Part shown: in pieces, positions 34,401 through 45,858 of the stretch | How positions within the stretch are numbered: position 1 is the stretch's first letter | Layout of the letters: the number at the start of each line of letters is the position of its first letter | Assembly: GCF_052857255.1 (NCBI RefSeq) | Contig: NC_135505.1 | Coordinates: 41,315,864 to 41,379,863 of the forward strand | Direction: 5' to 3' | Source: Amblyomma americanum | Taxonomy: Eukaryota; Arthropoda; Arachnida; Ixodida; Ixodidae | Length of the DNA stretch: 64,000 bases | Made by a program: the position numbers and the translations under genes | The notes under the pieces: generated by a model | What the model saw: only the letters and a program-made list of their open reading frames with translations | What the model was told of the DNA's origin: nothing | Databases searched by the model: none

Positions 34401-36786
34401 CCGCTAAAATAGGCAAGCAAATACATAAGATGCACTACGAAATATTCGAAAGCGAAGAACAGAGGAAAGAGCTGCTGCTAATGACACTTTTCCTGATGCA
34501 AGGTCGGCTTTGGCCAAACAGTGCCATGCTACAAAGTTGTTTCGTTTAATGAAAGTGACTGTTTACTCAAAGTGGGAAGCCCCCGACCAGAGGAAAGCTT
34601 TTACCCACTGTATCAACAACAGGTTCCCGGCATCACTAAGAATTGAATGCCACACTTCCCACATGTGAAGCAGATGCTCCAATAACTTGGCCACTGAAGT
34701 ATTGCAAATTGACAGACGGATACCTGAGCACTTTGCTGAGCAGCTTCATGAGCAGCATCATCAAACACATGCTTCGGCCACCGGATCCTTCGCTTGTTCA
34801 GTTTTTTTGCCAGTTCTTCTGCCGTTGCTGCATTATAGACATCTCAATTAAACATAATACTCATGAAACTATACAACATATGAACAAAGCAGTGTACAAT
34901 TAGCAGAACAATTTCAAATATTATTGTCAGCCATGGATTTATGTAATACATGCTGGAGCAGCTTGCCATTCTATACATGAGTGATGCAAGGTTAATCTCT
35001 ACCTTGAAGAAATAATTTGTGCCTATTAAGAGCTGTCCAACACCAGAATTGTGCATGCTTGAAGTGGTAATTAACATGACAAAGCTGTGATTATTTTGTT
35101 ACCATGTCTTTTGTTACCATGACTATGGTGTCAGCCGACGCTTCCTTCACTGACGGCTCGTGCACCCAGTCGCTCATTACAAGTTGTAGGCCTCAGCGCC
35201 TTCCACAACTTCAGTTGCTTATGAGTAATGAAGCTTTTTCTTGACATTCAGAATTAGTGGATGCCTGAAGCAACCACGCATGGCCACAAGTCAATGTCCT
35301 GGATGCAGCTGCTTGCCCGCAGTGGGAAAGGGTCCAGCTGTTTGTTTTCTCCTCATAACGCTGCCTATCATATTTGGATAGAGTCGCTGTGTAATCTCCA
35401 GGAACCAAAGCCATTCTGTTTGCAAACAGTTAGGCTACTTGAGCACGTCACTTACAAGTAGGGGTTCGACATTTCAGATAAAACCAAAATAAACCGATAA
35501 AAGTATGCCGATTTCAGTTTTCGAAAAACGTCAGTATTCTCGGCATGCAAGGCAAAGATAGCTGGCTGTTGAAAGCGAGTTACACTCTGCCAAAGCTGAA
35601 ATTAAGTAAGCAGGAAGCCAGGGGCATGATGCAACAATGACGTTGATCCCTTTGTCCTTGCCCATGGGGGACGAAATTTCCTCAATGCGTTCTGGTTCGG
35701 CATAGAAGTGGGTTTGAGACCCCTGCTAGAAGTGAAGGGAGGACAGGAACATAGAATATTTGTTTGTTAGTGGTATCTGACATTGTGCGCTTATTGTCAC
35801 AATATGGTTTATGGTTTATCAGGGTTTAACATCCCAAAGCGACTCAGGCTATGAGAGACGCCGTAGTGAAGAGCTCCGGAAATTTCGACCACCTGGATTC
35901 TTTAACGTGCACTGACATCGCACAGCACACGGGCCTCTAGAATTTCGCCTCCATCGAAATTCGACCGCCGCGGCCGGGATCGAACCCGCATCTTTCGGGC
36001 CAGCAGCCGAGCACCATAACCACTCAGCCGACGCGGCGGCTTGTGTTGTCACAATACGTGCAATGCGCCCTCCCTGATGTGTTAGCTTGTCCACTCACGC
36101 ATGTTTTATCTATGAGTATCGTAAGTAATCATGGCTCAACACTGCACATTTGTTGATCACGTGTTTCTTATGTCTCTAGAGTAGACGAGTACAATAGGCT
36201 GACTCAGCAACGTGCGCAGTCGGGTGGGAATGACTACCGGAAAGTTGAAGCCGCGCAAGACCTGCAAGCAAAGCTGTACCCCGATAGCGACTTGTGATGA
36301 AGTCACAAAACCGCTGTCATCATGAATGCTAGCGACAGTCTGTTGCGGGTTTTCTCCAGAAAAAGCCCTGCCTGACGAAACTGCGAGGGCAAACAGCCTA
36401 GCATTTCCTGGTCTCTCCAGTACTTGTCACGCCCGCCTGCACTCGCGAGGGGTACCCTCAAAGGCAGCTGTACCGCATGCACTAGCGTCACGCGCGCTGC
36501 GATAGTTTATAAATTTGCACACCTCCTACAAGCGTAGCAACGAGACTGCTTTCCGGATTTCTTAGTGTGGACAAAAATACTGTTGTCACTTACCAGCCAG
36601 TTCTTCTATATCGCCAGGATAATAATCTTCATCACCGCCATCCGGAGCGTCTTTGTCCCGCCAGTAGACCAACTTGTTTTTCGCCAAGTCCTTTGTAGAT
36701 TTTGGGCAATAATCTTTAATTAGGCTGACTGGCACGACGGCCTTTTCACCGTCTTTATACAGCACGTATGCGAGCAACGGCTCCAT
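22438..36786 (-). CDS. BEN-domain protein of the giant transposon, 8 exons, about 402 aa
   Basis: Eight exons with GT..AG borders join in consistent phase: 36786-36594, 34827-34724, 31313-31076, 28328-28270, 28205-28032, 23989-23891, 23135-22904 and 22547-22438. They total 1,209 nt including TGA. The N-terminus (YVLYKDGEKAVVPVSLIKDY) is followed by a WRDKD..D..DEDYYPGDIEELA motif. Exon 3 gives a charged coiled coil (KKEIENLQLEIRSLRKKLSQ) and exon 5 an Ala/Ser/Pro-rich linker. Exons 7-8 encode a BEN domain: KDSLFVREMAKALWGMKELYNRSITGR, then RALTPEKLKAL. BEN domains bind DNA and act with chromatin factors, so a nuclear role is inferred. The gene diverges from the transposase gene across 453 bp. 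No stop or frameshift is seen, suggesting recent function. Skipped or extra exons cannot be excluded. Intron 5 holds a LINE and intron 3 a MITE. Confidence 0.75.
22904..23135 (-). other. BEN domain core exon
   Basis: This exon carries most of the BEN domain: the LPRGKWAYLQ lead-in, the helix FVREMAKALWGMKELYNRS, the TGRPCHRF turn and RALTPEKLKALR. The final helix (EMHMEKHPS) is in the next exon at 22547. Confidence 0.75.
24212..24240 (+). repeat. Orphan TIR-like end, TAA-preceded
   Basis: TACCCCTGCCACACTAAC preceded by TAA resembles the ends at 15506 and 13799. No partner end was found nearby. It lies in BEN gene intron 5. Confidence 0.35.
25123..26918 (+). mobile_element. 5'-truncated I-like LINE with intact RT thumb and RNase H
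   Basis: An uninterrupted frame (25123-26811, about 562 codons) begins inside the RT, with HGFRFS.QKT and EHKFLGITFDTKLTFLPHI, and continues through the thumb. It then has a complete RNase H domain: YTDGSKT (Asp near residue 290), AECYAI (Glu near 323), IYTDSLSVL (Asp near 347) and VPSHVGIQDNERAD (His and Asp near 392-402). A C-terminal C-x2-C...H-x4-C knuckle follows near residue 494. Such LINEs (I clade) use RNase H to remove template RNA. The 3' UTR ends in (CAA)n at 26899-26917. The endonuclease and RT palm are missing by 5' truncation, so it cannot move. The ORF is intact, so the insertion is fairly young. It sits antisense in BEN gene intron 5. Confidence 0.85.
26919..28031. other. BEN gene intron 5, remainder
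   Basis: No gene recognised. 27240-27720 has open frames on both strands without domains, and the sequence is otherwise AT-rich. Confidence 0.3.
28329..31075. other. BEN gene intron 3
   Basis: Apart from the TIR element at 29859-30536, I see no gene, SINE or clear repeat here. Confidence 0.3.
29859..30536. mobile_element. Non-autonomous TIR element flanked by TTAA-like sites
   Basis: GGGCGACCCACATGGAGC at 29859 pairs with GCTCCATGTGGGTCCCCC ending at 30536, an 18-bp TIR with one mismatch. The left flank is TTAA and the right flank TTTAAA, which suggests a TTAA-type duplication as in piggyBac or Kolobok elements. The GC-rich interior carries a 100-codon open frame (29984-30286) with no recognised domain. 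The element lies in BEN gene intron 3 and is 678 bp long. Confidence 0.65.
31314..34723. other. BEN gene intron 2
   Basis: A long intron with a CpG-richer middle (about 32450-33500) in which short frames are open on both strands. None carries a recognised domain. This could be an old insertion whose ends I could not find. Confidence 0.3.
35794..36056 (-). mobile_element. tRNA-headed SINE with 11-bp target-site duplication
   Basis: The SINE body 35805-36045 reads on the - strand and belongs to the same subfamily as the copy at 11279. It has B box GGTTCGATCCC, the core TGCACGTTAAAGAATCCAG and the tail GAGTCGCTTTGGGATGTTAAACCC. It is flanked by perfect TTGTCACAATA repeats (35794-35804 and 36046-36056) and lies in BEN gene intron 1. 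Confidence 0.9.
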
Positions 36787-37239
36787 AATAAAGAAATATT
36801 TTCGTAGGCTAACAAAGCAGCGCAGCTAGGGACCCCAAAAAATTGCACCTAATACCTAACACAGCTACGATGGCTAGAAGCTTTGGATACTTTTGGCTTG
36901 TTATGGCCATGCTTTGAAAAGGCAATTTTTTCTAGCGCGCACGCGGAGCATATTTTAATGAATACTTATAAACTTTACAGTTCTTTTTTGCGTAGAACAA
37001 AGCTGACTGCAGGTACCCAGTGGACTTCAAATTGCTACAGTGTTTTGCACAGCGCATTTCGCGGTTGTATCCGGAGGGCGAAAGTCAAGACAATCAAGAC
37101 TTCAAGAGTCAAGACCGGTCAAGACCGATAGAGCAGTGGTCACTTGGTTGTCACCTTCTGCTGCTATTTTGTTCAATTTCTCCCATTCTAGTTTGGTATT
37201 TTTTGCCTGCCTGTTTCATTTAGTTTTTCTTAGACTACT
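36787..37239. promoter_or_regulatory. Bidirectional intergenic region between the BEN and transposase genes
   Basis: The start codons of two divergent genes are only 453 bp apart, so this AT-rich stretch must hold both 5' leaders and promoters. A repeated GTCAAGAC/TCAAGAC motif lies at 37083-37126 (four near copies). No clear TATA box was seen. Confidence 0.45.
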
Positions 37240-40200
37240 ATGGATGGGGACGTGACCAAGAAACGACGGAAGCGTTATTTCTACAAAGACGAACCGTTTG
37301 TTGTCCCGAAGACCACACTTTACAGGAGGCAGCAAGAAGTGCGGCTTCGCGCTCAGCATTGTGCCTCATCGACGTCAGCTGCCAACGACGGAGATGTCAA
37401 CGGCGGAGGCGTTGTGGGCGATTTGCTGAACCTTCCAAGTGGCGAGCAACCAGCAGCAGAACAAGGGGCGCAGCCAGCCTCGCCTACTTTGAGTGCCCAC
37501 GATGAGCAGGCAGGCGGCACCTCGTATGACGATGACGAAGATTTGTTCCAAACAGACGACTTTGACCGGCTTGGCGAAACACCCGAAGACAGCAGTTCTA
37601 CGTCGGGAGAAACCGAAAACGACGACGGCGAACGCGAGTTTCTGGCATCGGACTTTGTCGAGCTTGAGGCAGCAGTAATTCCGGGCTCCACAACGACAAA
37701 GGCAGCCGCGATAATAATGATAATGGCGTTTGTCGTCACTCATGGACTCACTTGGGAGGCCCTGAATGATCTGCTGCGCCTCATAGATGGTCTGTTTGGC
37801 TTTAAAGGTGATGTACTTCCTCGGTCAAAGTTTGTGTTCCGAAAGCTTTGGTCGTCGCGCAAGGAAAGGCTGGTGAAGCGGTTTTTTTATTGTGACACCT
37901 GTGGCAGTGTGCTTGTGTCAGTGCCCGGAATGTCATCAATGAGGTGCCCGGACTGCGAGGTTAGCACGGAACTTTGTGTTCTAAAAGCTAGGGGACATTT
38001 TTTCATCATTTTAGATTTGAAAGAACAGATGAAATGTTTGCTTGCAAAATCAAAGGCTGCATTGTTTGAAAGACTTGTGAACTTAAAGGCAGTCATTCAG
38101 CAAGGAGGAGCCGCACTGTTGCAGGACATCACAAGTGGATCTATGGCCGAGGAGTTGAGGAAGAGCGGCAAAATTGGCTGGATGGATCTTACCATCACTA
38201 TCCACACAGATGGAAGCCCCGTATTCAAGTCATCGTCATCATCTGTGTGGCCAATCCAGTTTTTGATTAACGAGCTGCCACCTTGCGACAGGCTAAAGAA
38301 CTGCTTGATAGGTGGGCTGTGGTTCGGCCAGCACCCGTACATGAGAACCTTCTTAACCAAATTTGTTGAAGAGATCAATCAGTTTGGCAAGATCACTTGG
38401 AAGGCAGGTCATACATTGCTGTCATCAGGACTTCATGTACTGTGCTGCTGCGTGGATGCGCCAGCCCGAGCATCTGTGATCAACATGGTCCAGTTTAATG
38501 GTCTCTTCGGCTGCCCTTGGTGCTACAATTGTGCCGAGTTTCACGAAGGTATGGTTGATCAAATTTGTCATTGCATCTGGCTGAACACTTGTGCATGTAT
38601 GTTAACTTAGTGGATATGCTTAATAATTTCATATCTTAATTTTGAACAGCTTGTAACATGCCCTGAAATGCATTTAGAGTGTTCTGTCTGAGCTGGCTAT
38701 GACCAAAAAATGGATAAGTTGAAGCGGTGTTCAAATACTGCTAAGGAAAAACGTTGCATTTGCAGCGGTCAGTTTGTATCAAAGTTGTCAGTGCACTTTA
38801 TGAAAGCTCTGGCTGCTGAAAAATTTGCCATTAGAAACATGTGATATAGATCATGTGCCACACTTCTCCGTGACAGCAGATATGAGGTGCAAAGTATTGA
38901 AGGCGGGCCTAAAATTCCCCATCTAGATACATCATGCGAATGTCACGTGAGAGGCTTATACCCAGCAAGAGTACTGTCATAAGCAAAAGTAAGGGCTTTC
39001 AGTCTGCACTCCAAACCAAACTGCACTGTATACATGTGGATGCTACCTGACGAAGTGCTCCTAGTGTCAAGATTGGCACACTGCGACGTTTTCAACAATA
39101 TGAGCGTTTCGTCAGGCAGCGCCAGCATGCAGCGTGGAATATGGTTCGCACCATGGACAGTTGGATCGATTACTTTTGCTCATAATAGTTTAGTGCATAA
39201 AACATAAGCAGGCATTGCTTAATTCCTGTAGATTCTGCTTTCTGCAGGCAAATAATCGAGCATGCACACTATTTCTCTCCTTTCAACAGGGGCCCAAAGG
39301 TACATGAGTGTTACAGTCGGTGAGGAGCGGACCCCAGGGGAGATGTCGAAAGACATGGAGTTTGCGGAGAATATCAAAGATGCTGTGAATGGGCTTAAAG
39401 GGCAGTCACCACTGAATCACCTGAAACACTTTAACATTGTGTTTGGCCACACAGTGGAGTATATGCATTGTGTGCTCATTGGGGTCACGAAATGCCTTAC
39501 TGACCAGTGGTTTGATTCAGCAAACTCTCAGCAACCGTTCTACATTGGTAAGTAGCGGAGAAAGTAAAAAGGCTACACTTCTACTCATTATAGCACTAAG
39601 TAACCTTAAAATTTTTTCTAATACTCTGTACTACATTGCTGAAGGGTACATTGACCTAAATTAAGCATAGGAAAAAAGTGATAACAAAGGTTGTTACTGG
39701 CTGGTACTCCTTAACCCATTCCGGTCATACCTCGGGCATCACCCGACAGTGGAAAAGTATGCGTGTGGTTGGTATAGTCCGGCATGGCTCGGCACAGGGC
39801 TTTAAATAAATGTTTATAACCAAGCCATGATGTGGCACTCCCTTTCATTGCGAGGAGCTGGAAAGACCAAAAGAATGCTGACCATTGCAGGAGTCAGTGG
39901 GGAAGCTATACCTGACCAGAAAGGGTTAATTAACTGTTGCCGTCTAGTTCAGCTGCTGACACGATGGAGCTTAGCTTTGATGTTCAAGTTGCAGTGCTCA
40001 TTCAGCTGGCTCCTCAAACAAGGTGTGGTCCTATGTCCTGCTATCAAAATTAGACATGAAAAATAACTAACTTACGAAAAAGCACTAAGGGACTTATGAG
40101 CATGAGGAGGTTCATTGTTTCACAAACAATAAAGAACAGTCTGGCATGCTTGAGTGCTCAGAAAGTTGGGTAAGCTGCATTTGTGCAGCTCAAAAAAAGG

Positions 40201-43200
40201 AACCTGGATATGATTTGCATGACAGCCACGCAGTGCCACTGAACGCCAGTAGGGGTTCATATTATTTGCATTGGTTGTAAGCAATCACCAACAGCTTGCA
40301 GAATGCAACTTTGGCAAAAATTTCAATTTCTTAGCATCTTGTTCATATCACTTGAAGTTTAATGCTGCACCTTCTAATTTAAACATTTCAGGCTGCATGC
40401 AAAAACAGCAGTGCAATTAATTTCTCTATCTGATATTGCATTCCATAAACATCAAAATTGGCTTTTGAGGAAAGGAAATGGCGCAGAAACTATGGGAGTG
40501 AAAGAAAGGAAGAAAGAAGGCTCTTAGTGTAGGGCTGGGGAATAATTTCGACCACCTGGGCATCTTTAACGTGCACTGATGTCGCACAACACACGGGCGC
40601 GTTTTTGCATTTCACCTCCATCGATGCGAAACGTGGCCGCCGTGGTTGGATTCGAACATGGGAACCCCGGCTCAGTAGCTGAGCACCCTAACCACTGAGA
40701 CACCACGGCGGGTCTCCATAAACTTATGACAGTGGATCCAGAAAAAATTCATTTATAGAGCTTGAATTATGAGTCAAAACAAAGTGGTGTCATAATTTTC
40801 ACCTTGGAATTGTGAGCTGTGCGACATAACATCTTGGTATGTTGTGCCATGCTGGAACGTAACCTAATCCAACGCCTTTCACGTTGGTTCACTTATGTTC
40901 TAATTCTGCGTCACAGCAGCCAGTGCCATCTTCTCAGCCAGTTTGTGTGAATTTGTCTGCAGCATGTGAAGACAAAGGCAGAGATTTTTTGTTCTGTTAC
41001 CCTTCTCAATGTTTTCTATGCAACGTAAGTGCCTGACGTCATTTCAGTGCCCTTTTTTTTTTACAAGATGTCCTGCTGCTATGTTGAGATTTAATGCTTA
41101 AAAGGGCCCACAAAATTTGTGCATGCAGCTTCAGCTGCTATGGTTAGAAAGCTGCTTTTTAGACTAGAACAGTAAACAGTGATAAGCCATTGCCCTTGTT
41201 ACGTGCACACCAGCGCCAAGTGCACAACATTTTTATTTGTGCAGGGCGCCCCGTAACAATGGCCAAAGTGGACAGAAGGCTGCTGGCAATAAAGCCACCT
41301 CATTCATTCACCCGTCTGCCACGTTCGCTCAAGGACAAGTGCCACTGGAAAGCCAGCGAATGGCGGCATTGGTTGCTTTTTTATGCCCTGCCCTGCTGCT
41401 TGGGCATACTACCTCAGCGCTACCTGAACCACTTTGCATTGCTGGTTGAAGCCATATTCACCCTACTGCTGGAAGAGCTGACATTGCAGCAAATAAATCA
41501 TGCAGGTGAGGCCCAGCTGTATAATGCAGTATTAGAAGCTAGGCACCAAAAGTACTTATTGGTAGTTCAGGGAAAAAGTGTGGCATCTCAAAGCAAGGAG
41601 AGCCTTGTGCTTATGGTCTGCAGGTGTTTGTCATGAACAGTTTATTGTGGTTTGTAGTATTTGTGCTGCTTCTGATTCTTTTATTCTTTGCTCTATAGAT
41701 TGTGTCATTCTTGAATATTTCACTAAAGTGGTGCCACTGCAGGATGTACTAATGTAGTCTGATATAGCTTAAGGACGAACCTGCAAATGAGACGATTCAA
41801 ATTCATGACGACTTGACTGGAAAGGACTCTGCGGTCACTGCATGAAGCGCATGGCAATGTCAACTAGGGATATGCGAGTAAAAACTGCCTACATATCATT
41901 GCAGTTATCATCTGACAACGACTGATGGTGGTGATATCTGCATTTAATTTTGTGATGTTTTCTAGTTCATAAGATTTCCCATTGCATTTTTATTAGGCTG
42001 CTTTAATCTATACAGGCCTACTTCATTTGTCACTCAGTGTTCCTTTAAAAGTTGAGTGTTTGCATGTTGTTGCCCACTTGAGGGGTACTGAAAGCTTAAT
42101 TAAATAGTCTCTTTGCTGAAAAAAAGTGCATTTTTGTTAGCCATTGATAGATACAGCCTCTAGTCTTGTGTGTGCTGTGCTTAGTGGTGGTCTTTCTCTA
42201 AGAGTTGATGTGACAGCACTCTGCAGCTGCTCAGTTTTTTTTTAGAAGCATTCAGGATTGTCTATCTTAGGGTGCCTCAATGACTAGCGCTGCTTTCAGC
42301 GTGCAGTTTAGTCCAGTCTATTGACCACGATACTCTACATTTCTATTACTTTTCTGACAATCAGGATTAGTAGTTTCCAGCTGCAGTTGCATATTCTCTA
42401 AAGAATGCCGTTTAGACAGCTTGTTGTTCACCATGAGAGGTTCCCCTCTCTCTCTGTGTTCTCTCTGTTCATTGTTCTATGGCCATCCATCATTCGTCCA
42501 CATTCTGCTCACGCCAAGCATGAGCCAAGTAATGCTATGCTTAAAAGGACGTTTAGAAGCTCATGGTTTCATGAGCGCCGCATAGCAGTGGGCTCAATCC
42601 TTTTTTTTTCCAAAGTTATCTCATGTTTGTTTTTATTATTAAATACTGTTTTTCTGTTTCGAGCCTGACTCGGCCGTATGAGCTTGCATTTCCTGTAGTA
42701 TGTTCCCACAGTGTTCAACATCCCTTCTCTGGTTATCAGCTTATTCTAGAAAGTACTTATCAGTTGTCCTCTTGTGGTTCACGTAATTACTTTCTTTATC
42801 TGATATTACTAATGGAACGCACCTAAATTACACGTTACATTTTTGGTATCACTAGATATTTTTACAGTGAGATGTTGGTACTATCTTGGTGCAGGCCGCC
42901 TACTAGAGGACTTCGTTTCACGGATGCCAGCACTGTATGGAGCGCGGCTGATGACATTCAACGTCCACCAGCTTCTCCACCTGGCGAAGGCTGCTAAGAA
43001 CTTCGGGCCACTGTGGGCACATTCGGCATTTGTTTTTGAAACTGGGAATGGTAGGGTGCTTAGAGCAATAACATCAGCAAATGGGGCACCTGACCAGGTC
43101 ATTGAAAGAATGATTATGCTGCAGCAAGTGGATTTGGCTATGGCACTTTGCACTGTTCAGGAGCAAGCCAGAAATTACATATGCACAATGCTGGGGCACC

Positions 43201-43685
43201 CACTCACTCTGAATGCCACACGTGTGGGTAACTCTTATATGTTTGGAGCTTGTGATCCATTTCCCGTGCTTTCAACAGAAGAAAAAAACAGCCTTATGTT
43301 GAGCTTTGGATGCGTTCCTTCTCTTGAGGAGCATTTTCGGTTTAGTTTCCGCTCCACTGTGCTGCACAGCACAAGGTATGAGAGGGCAAAGAAGAGCAAC
43401 AGTACAGCTATTTGCACAACAGAGAATGATTTCTTTGTTATAAACCGCATTTTTCAGGTTACCGAAAATGAAACCAGAGAATGCATTTTGTTGTGCACTA
43501 AGGTTGTTTGCATGGAAAGCCAGCACAAGCTACCTCCGCACATCATGGAATGCTTTCGATCTCTTTCAGGTGTTATTACTGTATTGAAACTGAAAGATAT
43601 CCATGCGCCATGTGTGTTGATTGAATTTGCGGAAGAAGAGGGGCTGTACATTTGCAAGCTGCCAAACTTCATTGAGCGTGATTAA
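37240..43685 (+). CDS. EnSpm/CACTA-like transposase of the giant transposon, 4 exons, about 872 aa
   Basis: Exons 37240-38548, 39290-39547, 41245-41505 and 42895-43685 join with GT..AG borders and matching phases (each join split after base 1 of a codon), giving 2,619 nt with no stop. The N-terminus is basic (KKRRKRYFYKDEP, possible nuclear signal), followed by an acidic low-complexity region (about residues 85-150). Then come a C-x2-C..C-x2-C zinc motif (CDTCG...CPDC, about 220-245), the IHTDGSPVFKSSSSSVWPIQ block with a candidate catalytic Asp, and FNGLFGCPWCYNC. Exons 2-4 give EYMHCVLIGVTKCL, RLPRSLKDKCHWKASEWRHWLLFY and FNVHQLLHLAKAAKNFGPLW, all hallmarks of this transposase group. It should bind and cut the element's ends in the nucleus. 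It is intact, unlike the outer transposase. A SINE lies in intron 2. Confidence 0.85.
40442..40723 (-). mobile_element. tRNA-headed SINE with 9-bp target-site duplication
   Basis: Body 40451-40714 on the - strand, with tccataaac repeats at 40442-40450 and 40715-40723. It belongs to the first subfamily (tail ..CGCCATTTCCTTTCCTC). The B box is mutated (ATGTTCGAATCC). It lies in transposase intron 2. Confidence 0.8.
41506..42894. other. Transposase intron 3
   Basis: No further gene or repeat recognised. The surrounding exons join cleanly without any extra exon from here. Confidence 0.4.
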
Positions 43686-44321
43686 AGGCACAGTAAAGAA
43701 TCTGAAGTCGTCTTTTTACCACGGGAACTGTATCTACACATTCCGGGCATTGTTAAAAACTTCGAATTATTGTCCTGTGAGGCCGATTGCCCTAATTAAA
43801 TCGGATGAAACGTCCTGGCTCCCACCTTCTTTTTTTCTTAACTCAACATGGCAGGTAGGAGGAGTCAACTAAAGAGTCGGGCAGTCCCATGGCGGCTTGC
43901 CGCTCTGTCATTGGCGAAGTGACACGTAAATCAAAGAGTCCACATGCATTTTTATTTCTATGGGCATAACCTGTGCCTGTATTGTCTGTGACTGAAGCTG
44001 TTTATTCACAGAAACTTAAAAATAAGCGAAAGTGAAGCCGCCACTGGGCTGGCTAAAGGCACTCCACACGTTGGTTGACTCCGCTTACCTACTGCGTTGA
44101 GTTCAAGCAAAAGGCGGGAGCCGGGATGTTTAATCCGGTATAATTAGGGCAATCAGCCACACAGGACCATAATTCGAAGTTTCCAAGAACGCCCGGATTG
44201 TGTAGATTGAGTTCCCACAGTAAGTTCAGATTCCTCTTTAGTGCACGGTGAAAATTTAAAGTAAACTGTACAGCATGGTCGAACGTTCCAAAGCAATACC
44301 TGGGCTATGAGAGGTGCTGTA
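43686..44321. other. Transposase 3' flank
   Basis: It begins directly after the transposase stop. An inverted pair is visible: cattccgggcattgttaaaaacttcgaattattgtcctgtg near 43740 and its complement near 44160-44210, which also includes the gattgccctaattaaa motif at 43786 against its complement at 44139. This is a foldback of roughly 500 bp, possibly another small element. Confidence 0.5.
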
Positions 44322-45062
44322 CAGTGTAATCCACTTATAATGATACCAGATATAACGATATATCGCTTATAACTATCAAATTCTTTACATTTCTCAATTC
44401 TCCCATTGCCACTATATGAAAATCAACCGTATATAACGATAGAATTATTGGTGATATAGCAGATACAATGATAGGATTCTAACCACCCAGATGGTATTTA
44501 CAGTCAAACTTTTTCTGAAAGCTTGATAAAAAACAAAATCCTTTGAAGTGAACGAGGTAAAAACTCCGAACGGACCGGCATGGCGAAATCCGTGGGGGAG
44601 CGTTGCCTACGGCCTCGAGAACCAAGCACTATCGTTGACACAATAGCTGGAGGGAGGAGCTTGCTTGGCCGCTGCCGCGCAACATTGACTAAAAAATTAG
44701 TTTCCGCCCAATGTGGTTGAGAATTTACTTTTTTTAAGTGTTCCCTTTTCTTGCACGTTCCCCGTTTTGCGCTGTCTGCATCACAGTCCTTGGCAGTGCA
44801 CCAAGATGCTCTATGATGATTATGCCGATAACATTACTGCCTGTTTATCTTTTGACGGGAGCTCCGGAGGGGGTGGGGTGGCTCGCTCGGCTAACTTGGC
44901 AGAGTGCCAAGACGCTGTGCGCCCTTACATTTATGGAGTAATGCCTACATGCATGGGGGAATACATGGATGTGTTTTTTTGCCAGTCCAGATATAACGTT
45001 AATTGGTTATAACCATCAAATTTTCTGGTTTTTCTAAATGTCGTTATAAGTGGATTGCATTG
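44322..45062. mobile_element. pogo/Tigger-like non-autonomous element
   Basis: CAGTGTAATCCACTTATAATGA at 44322 is mirrored by TCGTTATAAGTGGATTGCATTG ending at 45062. The CAGT..AATCC.CTTATAA style and the TA before the left end suggest the pogo/Tigger branch of Tc1/mariner. Inner repeats (GATATAACGATA, ATAACCATCAAAT) also recur near both ends. The 741-bp interior holds no complete transposase. Confidence 0.65.
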
Positions 45063-45087
45063 AAGTAAAGGGCACCAGAATTATTCA

Positions 45088-45226
45088 GACAGCATAGTTT
45101 TTTTTAACACGTGCTGACAACGCATAGCACACCGCTTTTTGCACTCCACCTTCATTGGAATACGGCTGCTGCTATCAGATGACCAGGGGATCAGTAGCTG
45201 AATGCCACACTGAACCACTGTGGTAG
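45088..45226 (-). mobile_element. Decayed SINE remnant
   Basis: On the - strand the order head (gtggttcagtgtggcattcagctactgatcc), middle (AAAAAGCGGTGTGC) and core (tgTCAGCACGTGTTAAA) follows the tRNA-headed SINE but with many changes. It is an old copy. Confidence 0.55.
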
Positions 45227-45858
45227 ATTGACTATTACAGTGGAGAGGACTCGCCAAAAGATAAAGATTTTATTATTTAGGAATGACTAAACATATTCGA
45301 GATGCTTCTATCACTAGGGAATTTTCTAAGTGAACTGCGCAGCAAGTAAACTGCTTATGTGGGTGTGCTATTATGAAGGCACGGCATTAATTTCGCAGCT
45401 CTGGTGTCCTGAAATATATGCAAAGTTGCTCATTTTCCTGCCGCTGGGACTGAACTTTCAGCCTCATGCTGAGTAGCAGAATATCACTCCCACCGAGGCT
45501 GTGCAACGTGTAATGCAAAATGTACCCTAGTGCACAGCTGGGGAGGGGACACTCTTGGTTTCATTTTGATCTCAATCTGTGCCAGTTTGAGAGAGGAGGA
45601 AGTAGAGCACGGCTATCTTTCTCACTTCATCCCAGGAGAGAGTACAAAGTGTGATAAATTGCAGGGGGGGTGCACTATGCACACATATTAGAGTCGGTGG
45701 TGAAATGTGTAATGTTAAGTTTTCAAATGACTTATTTGAAATGTTACACAGGTCCACATTTCCACTACAAGAGCTCTGGAAGCCTTGCAAGTGTGCCTCA
45801 ATTTGAGAGTTCATTGCTGTAGAAAACCTGAAGGACCTGTGGTGCATTACGCAACTTA

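Noticed and set aside
37353..38378. - strand ORFs over the inner transposase exon 1
   Set aside because: They are antisense to a frame with clear transposase motifs and have no domains of their own.
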